This document shows positions 34,893 to 43,832 of a DNA stretch of 64,000 bases, in pieces (within the stretch, counting starts at the first letter, position 1; the number at the start of each line of letters is the position of its first letter). The notes beneath the pieces are model-generated. The model saw nothing but the letters and a program-made list of their open reading frames with translations. It did no database searches and was not told the DNA's origin. Origin of the DNA: Hydrogenobacter thermophilus TK-6. GTDB taxonomy: Bacteria; Aquificota; Aquificia; Aquificales; Aquificaceae. Location of the stretch: contig NC_013799.1 of the NCBI RefSeq assembly GCF_000010785.1, forward strand, positions 1,364,001 through 1,428,000, in the 5' to 3' direction. A program made the translations under genes and the position numbers.

Positions 34893-36220
34893 TGTACATA
34901 CCCCATTCGTGGGATGACACAGAGGTTATTCTTAAGGAGCTGGGTATCTCCTCTCTGGAAGAGCTTTTTTCCCACATACATCCTTCTCTCCTGAGTTCCT
35001 CCAGCATCGGAAAGCCCATGTCCGAGGAAGAGCTGAGGAGATTCTTTAAGGGCATTGCAAGGAAGAACACAAAACTTATCTCCTTTGCCGGTTTTGGAGC
35101 TTACGATAGGATAATTCCATCCGCTATATGGCAGCTGTTAAGCAGAGGAGAGTTTTTAACAGCCTATACGCCATATCAGGCAGAAGCTTCTCAAGGCACA
35201 CTACAGGCTATTTTTGAGTATCAGACGCTCATATGCGAGCTTACCGGTATGGATGTAGCCAATGCAAGCATGTACGATGGAGCTTCCGCCTTAGCACAAG
35301 CGGTACTTATGGCAAAGTCCATAAAAGACACAGGCAAGAAGGTGTTACTCTCAGAAGGTATAAATCCCATGTACAGAGAGGTAGTCAAAACCTATCTTAA
35401 AGGTTATCAGGATGAAATAATCTTACTACCGCTCAATGAGGAAGGCACCACAGACGTTAATGTGCTGGAGAGCCTCATAAAGGAGGGTGATGCTTATGCA
35501 GTGGTGGTCCAGCAGCCCAACTTTCTCGGTTTTATTGAACCTGTCCAACATGTGGGAGATATTACGAAAAAGTACGGAGTGCCTTTTGTGGTTGTAGCAG
35601 ACCCCATAGCCCTTTCTATACTTAGACCTCCGGGTGACTGCGGAGCAGACATAGTGGTGGGTGAAGGACAGCAGATGGGAGTGCCACTAAACTTTGGAGG
35701 ACCTTACGCTGGCTTCTTTGCCACAAAAACTCAGTACGTTAGAAAAATGCCCGGAAGGCTTGTTGGGCTTGGGGAGGACATGGAAGGAAATAGAGCGTTT
35801 ACTCTTGTGCTTCAAACGAGAGAACAGCACATAAGAAGAGAGAAAGCCACTTCAAACATATGCACAAACCAAAACCTCATAGCCATTGCCAATCTTATGT
35901 ATATGGTATTTTTAGGAAGGGAAGGCATAAGGCAGGTGGCAAAGCAAAGCCTCTCAAAAGCCATTTACTTAAAAAATCATCTGCTTTCCTTGGGATTTGA
36001 AGAAATTTACACAGGTAAGCACCTTTGGGAGTTTCCCCTCAGAATAAATAATGCGCTAAAGCTACACAAAGAGCTTCTCAAAGAGGGTTTCCTCTTTGGT
36101 GTACCCTTAGAAAAATTTGGCTACAAAGACACAATTCTTCTTGCATTAACAGAAAAAAGAACCAGGGAGGAGATGGACAGACTCATAAGTACCATCAAAA
36201 GGATCACATCTGCCCCTTGA
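34892..36220 (+). CDS. gcvPA: Glycine dehydrogenase subunit 1 (P-protein alpha)
   Basis: This 442-residue protein matches the N-terminal half of P-protein: PHSWDDTEVILKELG, FIEPVQHVGDI, EGQQMGVPLNFGGPYAGFFATK and LVLQTREQHIRREKATSNICTNQ. The split enzyme needs the PLP-binding subunit GcvPB, which is not in this window, as is GcvT. With gcvH upstream it handles glycine decarboxylation or, in reverse, glycine synthesis. Confidence 0.95.
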   Translation: MYIPHSWDDTEVILKELGISSLEELFSHIHPSLLSSSSIGKPMSEEELRRFFKGIARKNTKLISFAGFGAYDRIIPSAIWQLLSRGEFLTAYTPYQAEASQGTLQAIFEYQTLICELTGMDVANASMYDGASALAQAVLMAKSIKDTGKKVLLSEGINPMYREVVKTYLKGYQDEIILLPLNEEGTTDVNVLESLIKEGDAYAVVVQQPNFLGFIEPVQHVGDITKKYGVPFVVVADPIALSILRPPGDCGADIVVGEGQQMGVPLNFGGPYAGFFATKTQYVRKMPGRLVGLGEDMEGNRAFTLVLQTREQHIRREKATSNICTNQNLIAIANLMYMVFLGREGIRQVAKQSLSKAIYLKNHLLSLGFEEIYTGKHLWEFPLRINNALKLHKELLKEGFLFGVPLEKFGYKDTILLALTEKRTREEMDRLISTIKRITSAP

Positions 36221-36251
36221 GAACACCCTGCATTATAATTTAGTGTAAGTT

Positions 36252-36818
36252 ATGGAACTTATAAGCATTCTGAAAGAAAACTTGAGGGTAGGGAATATAA
36301 CCTTAAGAAATTTTATTAACCTAAATCCTGATGAGCTTGAATTGGTGAGGACATGGAGAAATCATCCAGAGGTGAGAAAATGGATGTACAACGACCAAGA
36401 GATAAGTAAGGAGGAGCATTTCAGATTCGTGGAAAGGCTAAAGGAAGATAGTAAAAACTTCTATCACCTTGCTGTAAAGGATAACGCTTACATAGGCGTT
36501 GTAAACTTGGTAAGGGTTGATCTGAGGAACAGAAATGCTTACTTTGGAATTTACGCAAATCCAGAGAATAGGATTCAGGGAGCAGGTTTCATACTTGGAA
36601 AGGCTCTTTTAAAACTCGCCTTTGAAATTGCACTTCTGCATACCCTAAGGTTGGAAGTTCTTGAAAATAACATAAAAGCATTGAATCTTTACAGAAAGCT
36701 TGGTTTTAAGGAGGAAGGAATACTGAGGGAGTTTGTTTTAAAGGAAGGTAAGTGGTTTGATGTTATAGTTATGGGCATGACGGAGGAGGAATACAGAAAT
36801 GCACACGGTGAAGATTGA
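36252..36818 (+). CDS. GNAT acetyltransferase, PseH-like
   Basis: The 188-residue protein is a GNAT-fold acetyltransferase (acetyl-CoA loop in GIYANPENRIQGAGFILGKAL, C-terminal NIKALNLYRKLGFKEEG). It is close to PseH, which acetylates the 4-amino group of a UDP-dideoxy sugar in pseudaminic acid synthesis. A TATAAT box (36234-36239) ends 12 bases upstream of the ATG. The 3' end overlaps the pseI-like gene by 20 bases. Confidence 0.82.
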   Translation: MELISILKENLRVGNITLRNFINLNPDELELVRTWRNHPEVRKWMYNDQEISKEEHFRFVERLKEDSKNFYHLAVKDNAYIGVVNLVRVDLRNRNAYFGIYANPENRIQGAGFILGKALLKLAFEIALLHTLRLEVLENNIKALNLYRKLGFKEEGILREFVLKEGKWFDVIVMGMTEEEYRNAHGED

Positions 36819-37848
36819 AGATAAATTCGTAGGTGATGGACAACCCGTTTTTATAGTCGCCGAGCTTTCTGCAAACCACCTGCAGAACCTGGATTTAGCG
36901 CTGAAAACCATAGAAGCCATAAAGGAGTGCGGTGCGGATGCGGTAAAGCTCCAGACCTACACGCCCGATACCATAACCATTGATGTCAAAAACGAATACT
37001 TTATGATAAAGCAGGGGACTCTGTGGGATGGAAAGTATCTTTACGACCTTTACAAAGAGGCATACACGCCCTGGGAGTGGCACTATAAACTTTTTGAGTT
37101 TGCAAAAGAGCTGGGACTTATAGTATTTTCTTCACCTTTTGATAAAACTGCGGTGGATTTCCTTGAGGAATTAAATACTCCCTGTTATAAAGTGGCGTCC
37201 TTTGAGATAACCGACATACCCCTCATTGAGTACATAGCCAGCAAAGGAAAGCCGGTAATTATCTCCACAGGTATTGCCACCCTCTCGGATATAGAATTAG
37301 CTCTACAAACATGTAAGAGTGTAGGAAACCATCAGGTTATTCTCCTAAAATGCGTTTCTGAATATCCAACACCTTTTGAAGATGCCAATTTGAGAACCAT
37401 ACCCAACATGAAGGAAACCTTTAAAGTTCTTGTGGGTCTTTCTGATCACACTCTTGGTATATCTGTGCCTATTGCTGCAGTGGCTTTAGGAGCGGTTCTT
37501 GTAGAAAAGCACTTTATACTTGACAGGAGTATGGGGGGTCCAGATAGTGCCTTTTCATTAGAGCCTGATGAGTTCAAAGCTATGGTAAAAGCAATAAGAG
37601 AGGTGGAAAAAGCTTTAGGTCAGGTGAGCTACCAATTAACGGAAAGACAGGAAGAGATGCGCAAGTTTGCAAGAAGCCTGTTTGCCGTAAAGGATATAAA
37701 GGCGGGGGAAGTGATAAATGAGGAGAACATAAAAAGCGTAAGACCGGGTTATGGCTTGCATCCAAAACATCTCAAGGATGTCTTAGGTAAAAGGGCGAGG
37801 GTTGACATACCAAAGGGAACACCATTAAAATGGGAGTTTTTAGAATGA
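36799..37848 (+). CDS. pseI: Pseudaminic acid synthase-like (NeuB family)
   Basis: This 349-residue protein starts with PVFIVAELSANHLQNLDLAL and has a TIM barrel followed by an antifreeze-like SAF domain (about 285-349, FAVKDIKAGEVINEENIKSVRPG). NeuB/PseI enzymes condense an amino sugar with phosphoenolpyruvate to a nonulosonic acid. The surrounding PseH-, PseB- and PseC-like genes favour PseI over sialic acid synthase. It overlaps both neighbours. Confidence 0.88.
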   Translation: MHTVKIEDKFVGDGQPVFIVAELSANHLQNLDLALKTIEAIKECGADAVKLQTYTPDTITIDVKNEYFMIKQGTLWDGKYLYDLYKEAYTPWEWHYKLFEFAKELGLIVFSSPFDKTAVDFLEELNTPCYKVASFEITDIPLIEYIASKGKPVIISTGIATLSDIELALQTCKSVGNHQVILLKCVSEYPTPFEDANLRTIPNMKETFKVLVGLSDHTLGISVPIAAVALGAVLVEKHFILDRSMGGPDSAFSLEPDEFKAMVKAIREVEKALGQVSYQLTERQEEMRKFARSLFAVKDIKAGEVINEENIKSVRPGYGLHPKHLKDVLGKRARVDIPKGTPLKWEFLE

Positions 37849-38891
37849 GATTTTTAGAAGGCAAGTCCATCCTTATCACGGGAGGTACTGGCTCTTTTGG
37901 TAGAGCTTTTGTGAAGTTTGTCCTGCGTCATGCAAACCCTAAAAGGTTGATAATTTTTAGCAGAGACGAGTTTAAACAGTGGCAGCTTCAGAAGGAATTT
38001 CCCGAAAGTGATTACCCTCAAATGAGATTCTTCCTTGGGGACATAAGGGACAAAGATAGGCTGAGGCTTGCTTTTGAAGGCGTAGATTATGTGGTACACG
38101 CTGCTGCTCTCAAGCATGTTCCTACGCTTGAATACAATCCCTTTGAGGCTGTAAAGACCAACATCCTTGGAGCCCAGAACATTATAGAGGTGGCTATAGA
38201 AAAGGGGGTTAAGAAGGTGGTGGCTCTCTCCACCGACAAGGCTGTGAGTCCAGTAAACCTTTACGGAGCTACCAAGCTTACAATGGAGAAGCTTTTGGTA
38301 GCAGGTAACGCCTATGTAGGCACAAAAGACACTTCCTTTAGCATAGTCAGATACGGTAATGTGGTAGGCAGCAGGGGAAGCGTGGTGCCTCTTTTTCTGA
38401 AACTTGTATCTGAAGGATGCAGAGAACTGCCCATAACTGACGAGAGGATGACACGCTTTTGGATAACTCTTGAAGAGGGTGTAAGACTTGTTCTTTTTGC
38501 TCTTGAGGAGTCTATTGGTGGTGAAGTCTTTGTTCCAAAACTTCCCAGCGTGAAGGTGGTAGACTTGGCAAAAGCCATATGCCCAGACTGCGTTTTTAAA
38601 ATCATAGGCATAAGACCTGGAGAAAAACTTCACGAAAGTCTTATAGCTGAAGACGAAGCAAGGGATGTGAGGCTGGTGCAGCACCAAGGTAGAACTTACT
38701 ATGTATTACTTCCCACCTTTTCCTTTGAGAGTAAAAAAGCCATAGAGAAATGGAGGGGATACTCCAAGATGCCTGAAGGCTTTTTTTACAGAAGTGATAA
38801 AAATGACTGGTGGCTGAGTGCTGAAGAAATTAGAGAGCTTTTAGAAAAAGCTAAAGAGGATATAGCTTACTCCAATGATTCCTTACGGTAG
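37845..38891 (+). CDS. pseB: UDP-GlcNAc 4,6-dehydratase/5-epimerase-like
   Basis: The 348-residue short-chain dehydrogenase-type enzyme has the Rossmann motif GGTGSFGRAF, DxD region SRDEFKQWQLQKEF and HAAALKHVPTLEYNP. The catalytic Tyr-to-Met region is typical of PseB (LSTDKAVSPVNLYGATKLTMEKL). PseB starts pseudaminic acid synthesis. Start at 37845 overlaps the previous stop as ATGA and avoids five unlikely residues. The following gene overlaps by 17 bases. Confidence 0.92.
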   Translation: MRFLEGKSILITGGTGSFGRAFVKFVLRHANPKRLIIFSRDEFKQWQLQKEFPESDYPQMRFFLGDIRDKDRLRLAFEGVDYVVHAAALKHVPTLEYNPFEAVKTNILGAQNIIEVAIEKGVKKVVALSTDKAVSPVNLYGATKLTMEKLLVAGNAYVGTKDTSFSIVRYGNVVGSRGSVVPLFLKLVSEGCRELPITDERMTRFWITLEEGVRLVLFALEESIGGEVFVPKLPSVKVVDLAKAICPDCVFKIIGIRPGEKLHESLIAEDEARDVRLVQHQGRTYYVLLPTFSFESKKAIEKWRGYSKMPEGFFYRSDKNDWWLSAEEIRELLEKAKEDIAYSNDSLR

Positions 38892-39975
38892 GCAATACAT
38901 AGATGAGGAAGATATAAGGTCGGTAATAGAGATACTACGCTCGGATTTTATAACGCAGGGTCCAAAAGTAGAGGAGTTTGAGAGGGCATTAGCCGAGTAT
39001 TGCGGTGCCACATACGCAGTAGCTTTCAACTCTGGTACATCTGCGCTATACTGTGCATACAGAGCATTGGGCATAAAGGAAGGAGACAGCTTTATAACCA
39101 CACCCATAACCTTTACGGCAACAGTTTCTATGGGTGTTATGCTTGGAGCAAAACCCATCTTTTGCGATGTAGAAGAAGATACTGGTAATATGGATGTAAA
39201 CTTACTGGAAGAATTAATTACCCAAAATACAAAGCTTGTGGTACCAGTTCACTACGCAGGACATCCTGTGAATATGCAAAAGCTATGGGAGATAGCACAA
39301 AGGCACAACCTATGGGTGGTAGAGGATGCCTGCCACGCCTTAGGCTCAAGTTATAAAGGATACAAGACTGGTTCTTGCAAGTATTCTCACATAACCGTAT
39401 TTAGCTTCCATCCTGTAAAACACATAACTACCGGAGAGGGTGGAGCAGCACTTACCAACGACAGAGACCTTTACGAGAAACTCCTTCAGTGCAGGAATCA
39501 TGGCATAAGGAGAGGTGAGGATTGGGAATACTCGGTGGAGTTTCCCTCTTTTAACTTCAGAATTACGGATATACAGTGTGCCTTAGGGCTTTCTCAGCTT
39601 AAAAAGCTAAGCACATTTGTAGAAAGAAGGAGGAAGGTGGCAGAGTTTTACAAAAGCAGACTGTCAAACAATCCTCACCTGGACCTTCCTGTTGAAAAAC
39701 CTTACGCTTTCCACTCTTACCATCTTTTTCCTATAAGACTGAGAGATGAAAAAAGGCGCAGAGAAGTCTTTAGAAGACTGAGGCAGTCAGGCATTTTTGT
39801 CCAGGTGCATTACATACCTGTCTATTGGCATCCCTTTCTGAACTATCCAAAAGGGCTTTGTCCTGTAGCAGAGAGATTTTACTCAAAGGAGGTCAGTTTA
39901 CCCATCTACCCGTCAATAAAAGATGAAGAGCTTTATTATGTGGTGGAAAAACTGGAGGAGATTTTGAGTGATTGA
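38875..39975 (+). CDS. pseC: UDP-sugar aminotransferase, PseC-like
   Basis: This 366-residue DegT/DnrJ/EryC1-family PLP aminotransferase begins MIPYGRQYIDEEDI and has FNSGTSALYCAYRAL, VEDACHALGSSYKG and the PLP lysine in SFHPVKHITTGEGGA. It adds the 4-amino group to the PseB product. It overlaps the preceding gene by 17 and the following by 8 bases. Confidence 0.92.
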   Translation: MIPYGRQYIDEEDIRSVIEILRSDFITQGPKVEEFERALAEYCGATYAVAFNSGTSALYCAYRALGIKEGDSFITTPITFTATVSMGVMLGAKPIFCDVEEDTGNMDVNLLEELITQNTKLVVPVHYAGHPVNMQKLWEIAQRHNLWVVEDACHALGSSYKGYKTGSCKYSHITVFSFHPVKHITTGEGGAALTNDRDLYEKLLQCRNHGIRRGEDWEYSVEFPSFNFRITDIQCALGLSQLKKLSTFVERRRKVAEFYKSRLSNNPHLDLPVEKPYAFHSYHLFPIRLRDEKRRREVFRRLRQSGIFVQVHYIPVYWHPFLNYPKGLCPVAERFYSKEVSLPIYPSIKDEELYYVVEKLEEILSD

Positions 39976-40822
39976 AAAGTTTGTATTGGGAACGGCCAAT
40001 TTTGGCATGAAGTACGGTATAGCTTTTAAAGGCAGAGTAGAACACGGCGAAGCTATGAGAATACTGGAAAGATCCCAAGAGGCAGGTATATGGGGTGTAG
40101 ATACTGCTATGGTGTATGGGTCTGCGGAGGAGGTCCTGGGAGAATTTTTTGAGAGAAAAGGCAAGACTTTCCGTATCATAAATAAACTTCCCCACAAAAA
40201 TTACACAAGTGAGGCTCAAATATACAGCACTGTTAAAGAAAGTTTAAAAAAGTTAAAAGTGGATCACATTGATTTTTTACTTCTACACTCTTATAAAACT
40301 TTTAAAAGCCATCCAAAACTTGTGATTGACGCCTTAAGAAACTTAAAAAATGAAGGAATTATAAAACATTACGGCATATCTGTATACCATCCTCAGGAAT
40401 TTATAGATTTTTACACCTTTTGTGGTGAATCTGTAGCCGTAGAATTTCCTCTTAATGCGTTTGATAGGAGATTCACCAAGTATCTTAGAGAATGGAAATC
40501 AGAGGGCTTTATCCTCTTTGCAAGGTCGGTGTTCCTGCAGGGTCTTTTTTTCCTCAAAAGATTTGAGGGGAACTTTAAAAAGGTGGAGAGTAAGGTTAAA
40601 GCTTTAAAAAAGCTTGCAGAAGGTCTTGGTATGGACCTTCCCTGCTTACTCCTTTCTTTCGTTGCGAGTTTTGAAGAGCTGGACGGTATAGTGGTGGGTG
40701 TTGATGGACTTTCTCAGCTTGAAATGAACATCAGATGTTTAAGAGAGCTTACCAAGCTGAACCTTGAAGGCTTCGAGGTTGATGATGAAGACATAATACT
40801 CCCCTACATGTGGGATAGTTGA
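39968..40822 (+). CDS. Aldo/keto reductase family protein
   Basis: The 284-residue protein starts at GTG and shows the aldo/keto reductase barrel: LGTANFGMKYGI, GVDTAMVYGSAEEVLG (Asp-Tyr pair), VDHIDFLLLHSYK and KHYGISVYHPQE. It is the last gene of the nonulosonate set and overlaps pseC by 8 bases. In some organisms such reductases modify nonulosonic acids or their precursors. Its NADPH-binding loop near the C-terminus is short. Substrate is unknown. Confidence 0.82.
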   Translation: MIEKFVLGTANFGMKYGIAFKGRVEHGEAMRILERSQEAGIWGVDTAMVYGSAEEVLGEFFERKGKTFRIINKLPHKNYTSEAQIYSTVKESLKKLKVDHIDFLLLHSYKTFKSHPKLVIDALRNLKNEGIIKHYGISVYHPQEFIDFYTFCGESVAVEFPLNAFDRRFTKYLREWKSEGFILFARSVFLQGLFFLKRFEGNFKKVESKVKALKKLAEGLGMDLPCLLLSFVASFEELDGIVVGVDGLSQLEMNIRCLRELTKLNLEGFEVDDEDIILPYMWDS

Positions 40823-40847
40823 CAAAAACACACTAAAGAAATATTAT
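40819..40847 (+). promoter_or_regulatory. Sigma-70 promoter of clpB
   Basis: TTGACA (40819-40824) and TATTAT (40842-40847) are separated by 17 bases. The -35 box overlaps the stop codon of the aldo/keto reductase. It would drive clpB, whose ATG is about 30 bases further and has a GGAGGT site. Confidence 0.75.
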
Positions 40848-40877
40848 AAAAATGATTTAAGTTTGGAGGTAAGGGAC

Positions 40878-43832
40878 ATGTTCAGCGAAAACCTTCTTTC
40901 TGCAAGGTCTCTTGAGTACCTAAAAAAGGCTAAGGAGATAGCCAGGTCTTACAAAGACAGCAGAGTGGATACTGACCATCTCATGCTGGCTCTTTTATCG
41001 GATGAAAACTCACCTCTTTCTAAGTACTTAGAGAAGATGGGAATAGATAGGAAGGAGTTTTACAGGAGGGTTTCTGAGTATTTGGGAAAACTTAGGGAGC
41101 AGGTGGAAAAGGCTTCACAGCAAGAAGCACAGCATCTTATTGACCTCAGAAGCAAGATTATGCAGATAAAGTCCGATATAGGCACCCTTCAGGTGGAGCT
41201 TGAAAAAATAAAAAGGTCAAAGGAAGAGCTGCAGAGGGAGATGGAGAGGGCAAGAAGGTACGGAGATTACTGGGGCTTGCAGAGCCTTCAGGTGGAGTAT
41301 GCAAGGCTGGAAAGCATAGAAAGGCAGTATAGAAGCCAGCTTGAAAGCGTAGAGAGAAGCCTCTCTACAGTATTTAAACAGGGAGATGTTAAAGCTTTTC
41401 TTGATAACAAGCTTACCATAGACGGGCTAATAAGGAAAGCCTTGGAGGATAGCGCACTTTTAAAACAGGTAAAAGAGCTTGGTCTTTCTCCAGACAGGGT
41501 AAAGGATATGATTGCCAAGAGAGTGTTTGGGAAGGAGCCTACCTTTGACTATTCGGAGAACTTGGTAAAGGTTATAGAAAATGCCCAAAACAAGGCTCTG
41601 CAAGAAGGGTTAGCTCAGGTGGAGCCTTATCACATAACTTCTTCACTCATAGAAGCAAAGGAAACCATAGGAGGTAAATTATTAGAAGATGTAATAGGAG
41701 GTGAAAAGATGAAGGATGTTACGGAGCAGCTAAAAGAAGAAGAAAAATCGCCTCTGGAGAGGTTTGGGGTGAGTTTGACCAACATGGCAAGGGAGGGGAA
41801 ACTGGACCCTGTTGTGGGAAGGGAGAAGGAGATCAATCAGGTGATTGAGGTGCTTTTGAGAAGAACTAAGAACAATCCCGTGCTTGTAGGTGATCCTGGT
41901 GTAGGTAAAACCGCTATAGTGGAGGGCTTGGCTCAGAGGATAGTGGCAAAGGAAGTGCCTGTAGAGCTTCAGGATAAGGAGATCATCGCCATAGATATGG
42001 CTTCTTTGTTGGCAGGGTCTAAGTATCGCGGAGAGTTTGAGGAAAGGCTTAAAAAGCTTCTTGAAGAGATAAAGCAGAAGGGGAATATTATCCTCTTTAT
42101 AGACGAGATACACACAGTGGTAGGTGCAGGAAAGGCAGAGGGTGCGGTGGATGCCAGCAACATGTTAAAACCTCCCCTTGCAAGAGGTGAGATAAGAGTC
42201 ATAGGAGCAACAACGGTGGACGAGTACAGAAGATACATAGAGAAAGACCCAGCTTTGGAAAGGCGCTTTCAACCCATATATGTGGATGAGCCTACGGAAG
42301 AAGAGACCATAGAGATCCTCAAAGGATTGAGAGCTAAACTTGAACAGCACCACAAAGTAAAAGTGTCAGACGAGGCTATAGAGGCTGCGGTCAAGCTTAC
42401 CAAAAGGTATGTGACCTTTAGAAAGCTTCCTGACAAAGCCATAGATGCCCTTGATCAGGCAAGTGCAAGGAAAAAGCTATCAGTTGTTTCTGTGCCTCCA
42501 GAGGTGCAGGAACTGGAAAGAAGGATAAAGGCGTTGGATGAGGAGGTGCAAAAAGCATACCTTGAAGGCAACTACGAAAAAGAAGCACAGCTAAAAATAA
42601 AAAAGGTGCAACTTGAGAAAGAAAAGCAGGATTTGCTAAGCAGGCTTGGTAGCACGGACCTAAAAATTCAGGAGATAAAGAGGCGGATAGAAGAGCTTGA
42701 ACAGGAGATCCTGAGGCATTCCGAAAGGGGTGATTACGAAAAAGAGGCACAGCTTAAGATAGAAAAGGTAAAGCTGGAAAAGGAACTAAAGGAGCTAGAG
42801 AGCAAAAAGGCTCAGGCTCTGGTGGTAGATTGGGACGATGTAGCTCAGGTAGTATCCGATTGGACGGGAATTCCTGTGTCTAAACTTAAAGAGGAGGAGA
42901 TGCAAAAACTCCTGAGGCTTGAGGAGGAGCTTCACAGAAGGGTTATAGACCAAGAGCACGCTGTAAAGGCTGTGGCAGAAGCCATAAGAAGGGCAAGGGC
43001 TGGACTCAAAGACCCCAAAAGACCCATAGCCACCTTTCTCTTCTTGGGACCTACGGGAGTAGGAAAAACGGAGCTTTCCAAGGCTTTGGCAGAGCTTCTC
43101 TTTGGAGACGAGGAGGCTCTCATAAGGCTTGATATGTCGGAGTTTAAAGAAGAGCACAGCGTTGCAAAACTCATAGGTGCACCACCTGGCTATGTAGGCT
43201 ATGAAGAAGGCGGAAAGCTAACAGAAGCAGTAAGGAGAAAGCCTTACTCGGTGATCCTGCTGGACGAGATAGAAAAGGCTCATCCTAGGGTTTTTGACCT
43301 CTTTCTGCAGGTATTTGATGATGGAAGACTAACAGACTCTCACGGAAGGACCGTTGATTTTAGGAACACTGTCATAATAATGACCTCCAACATAGGCTCT
43401 CAGTATCTTTTAGGCATATCTGTTGATGGTGACGAAGAGTTTTTGCAGAGCGAGTTTGAAAGAGCAAAAACAAAGGTGCTGGAAGAGTTAAAGTACTTCT
43501 TCAGACCGGAGTTTTTAAACAGGATAGATGAAGTGATAGTTTTTAAGCCTCTCACCATGAAGGAGCTTCTCCAGATAGTGGACCTTCTGGTGGCATCGGT
43601 AAACAAGCGTCTGGAGGAGAGAAACATAAAACTTATCCTTAGCCAAGAGGCAAAGAGAGAGCTGGCAAGGTTAGGGTATGACCCTGCCTACGGCGCAAGA
43701 CCCCTGAAAAGGGTGCTGCAGAGGTACTTAGAAACACCCTTAGCGGATAAAATCATAAAGGGTGAAATAAAGGACGGCTCCACTGTGAAGGTGGAATATA
43801 ACGAAAATGGGTTTTCTTTTGTAAGCGTTTAA
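40878..43832 (+). CDS. clpB: ClpB disaggregase with split N domain
   Basis: This 984-residue Hsp100 has two AAA+ domains (Walker A GDPGVGKT at about 338-345 and GPTGVGKT) and a coiled-coil middle domain between them. The middle domain repeats the block GNYEKEAQLKI/GDYEKEAQLKI. The N-terminal repeats at about 11-70 and 226-275 are separated by about 150 residues; of these, 72-165 are strongly coiled-coil in character. Usual ClpB is about 860 residues. ATG 40878 follows GGAGGT by 7 bases. It ends in four bases of overlap with convergent der. It rescues aggregated protein with DnaK. Confidence 0.94.
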   Translation: MFSENLLSARSLEYLKKAKEIARSYKDSRVDTDHLMLALLSDENSPLSKYLEKMGIDRKEFYRRVSEYLGKLREQVEKASQQEAQHLIDLRSKIMQIKSDIGTLQVELEKIKRSKEELQREMERARRYGDYWGLQSLQVEYARLESIERQYRSQLESVERSLSTVFKQGDVKAFLDNKLTIDGLIRKALEDSALLKQVKELGLSPDRVKDMIAKRVFGKEPTFDYSENLVKVIENAQNKALQEGLAQVEPYHITSSLIEAKETIGGKLLEDVIGGEKMKDVTEQLKEEEKSPLERFGVSLTNMAREGKLDPVVGREKEINQVIEVLLRRTKNNPVLVGDPGVGKTAIVEGLAQRIVAKEVPVELQDKEIIAIDMASLLAGSKYRGEFEERLKKLLEEIKQKGNIILFIDEIHTVVGAGKAEGAVDASNMLKPPLARGEIRVIGATTVDEYRRYIEKDPALERRFQPIYVDEPTEEETIEILKGLRAKLEQHHKVKVSDEAIEAAVKLTKRYVTFRKLPDKAIDALDQASARKKLSVVSVPPEVQELERRIKALDEEVQKAYLEGNYEKEAQLKIKKVQLEKEKQDLLSRLGSTDLKIQEIKRRIEELEQEILRHSERGDYEKEAQLKIEKVKLEKELKELESKKAQALVVDWDDVAQVVSDWTGIPVSKLKEEEMQKLLRLEEELHRRVIDQEHAVKAVAEAIRRARAGLKDPKRPIATFLFLGPTGVGKTELSKALAELLFGDEEALIRLDMSEFKEEHSVAKLIGAPPGYVGYEEGGKLTEAVRRKPYSVILLDEIEKAHPRVFDLFLQVFDDGRLTDSHGRTVDFRNTVIIMTSNIGSQYLLGISVDGDEEFLQSEFERAKTKVLEELKYFFRPEFLNRIDEVIVFKPLTMKELLQIVDLLVASVNKRLEERNIKLILSQEAKRELARLGYDPAYGARPLKRVLQRYLETPLADKIIKGEIKDGSTVKVEYNENGFSFVSV

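Noticed and set aside
37854-38687. A 277-codon minus-strand frame opposite pseB
   Set aside because: pseB has clear motifs over the same span; the antisense frame has no recognisable domain and a low-quality composition.
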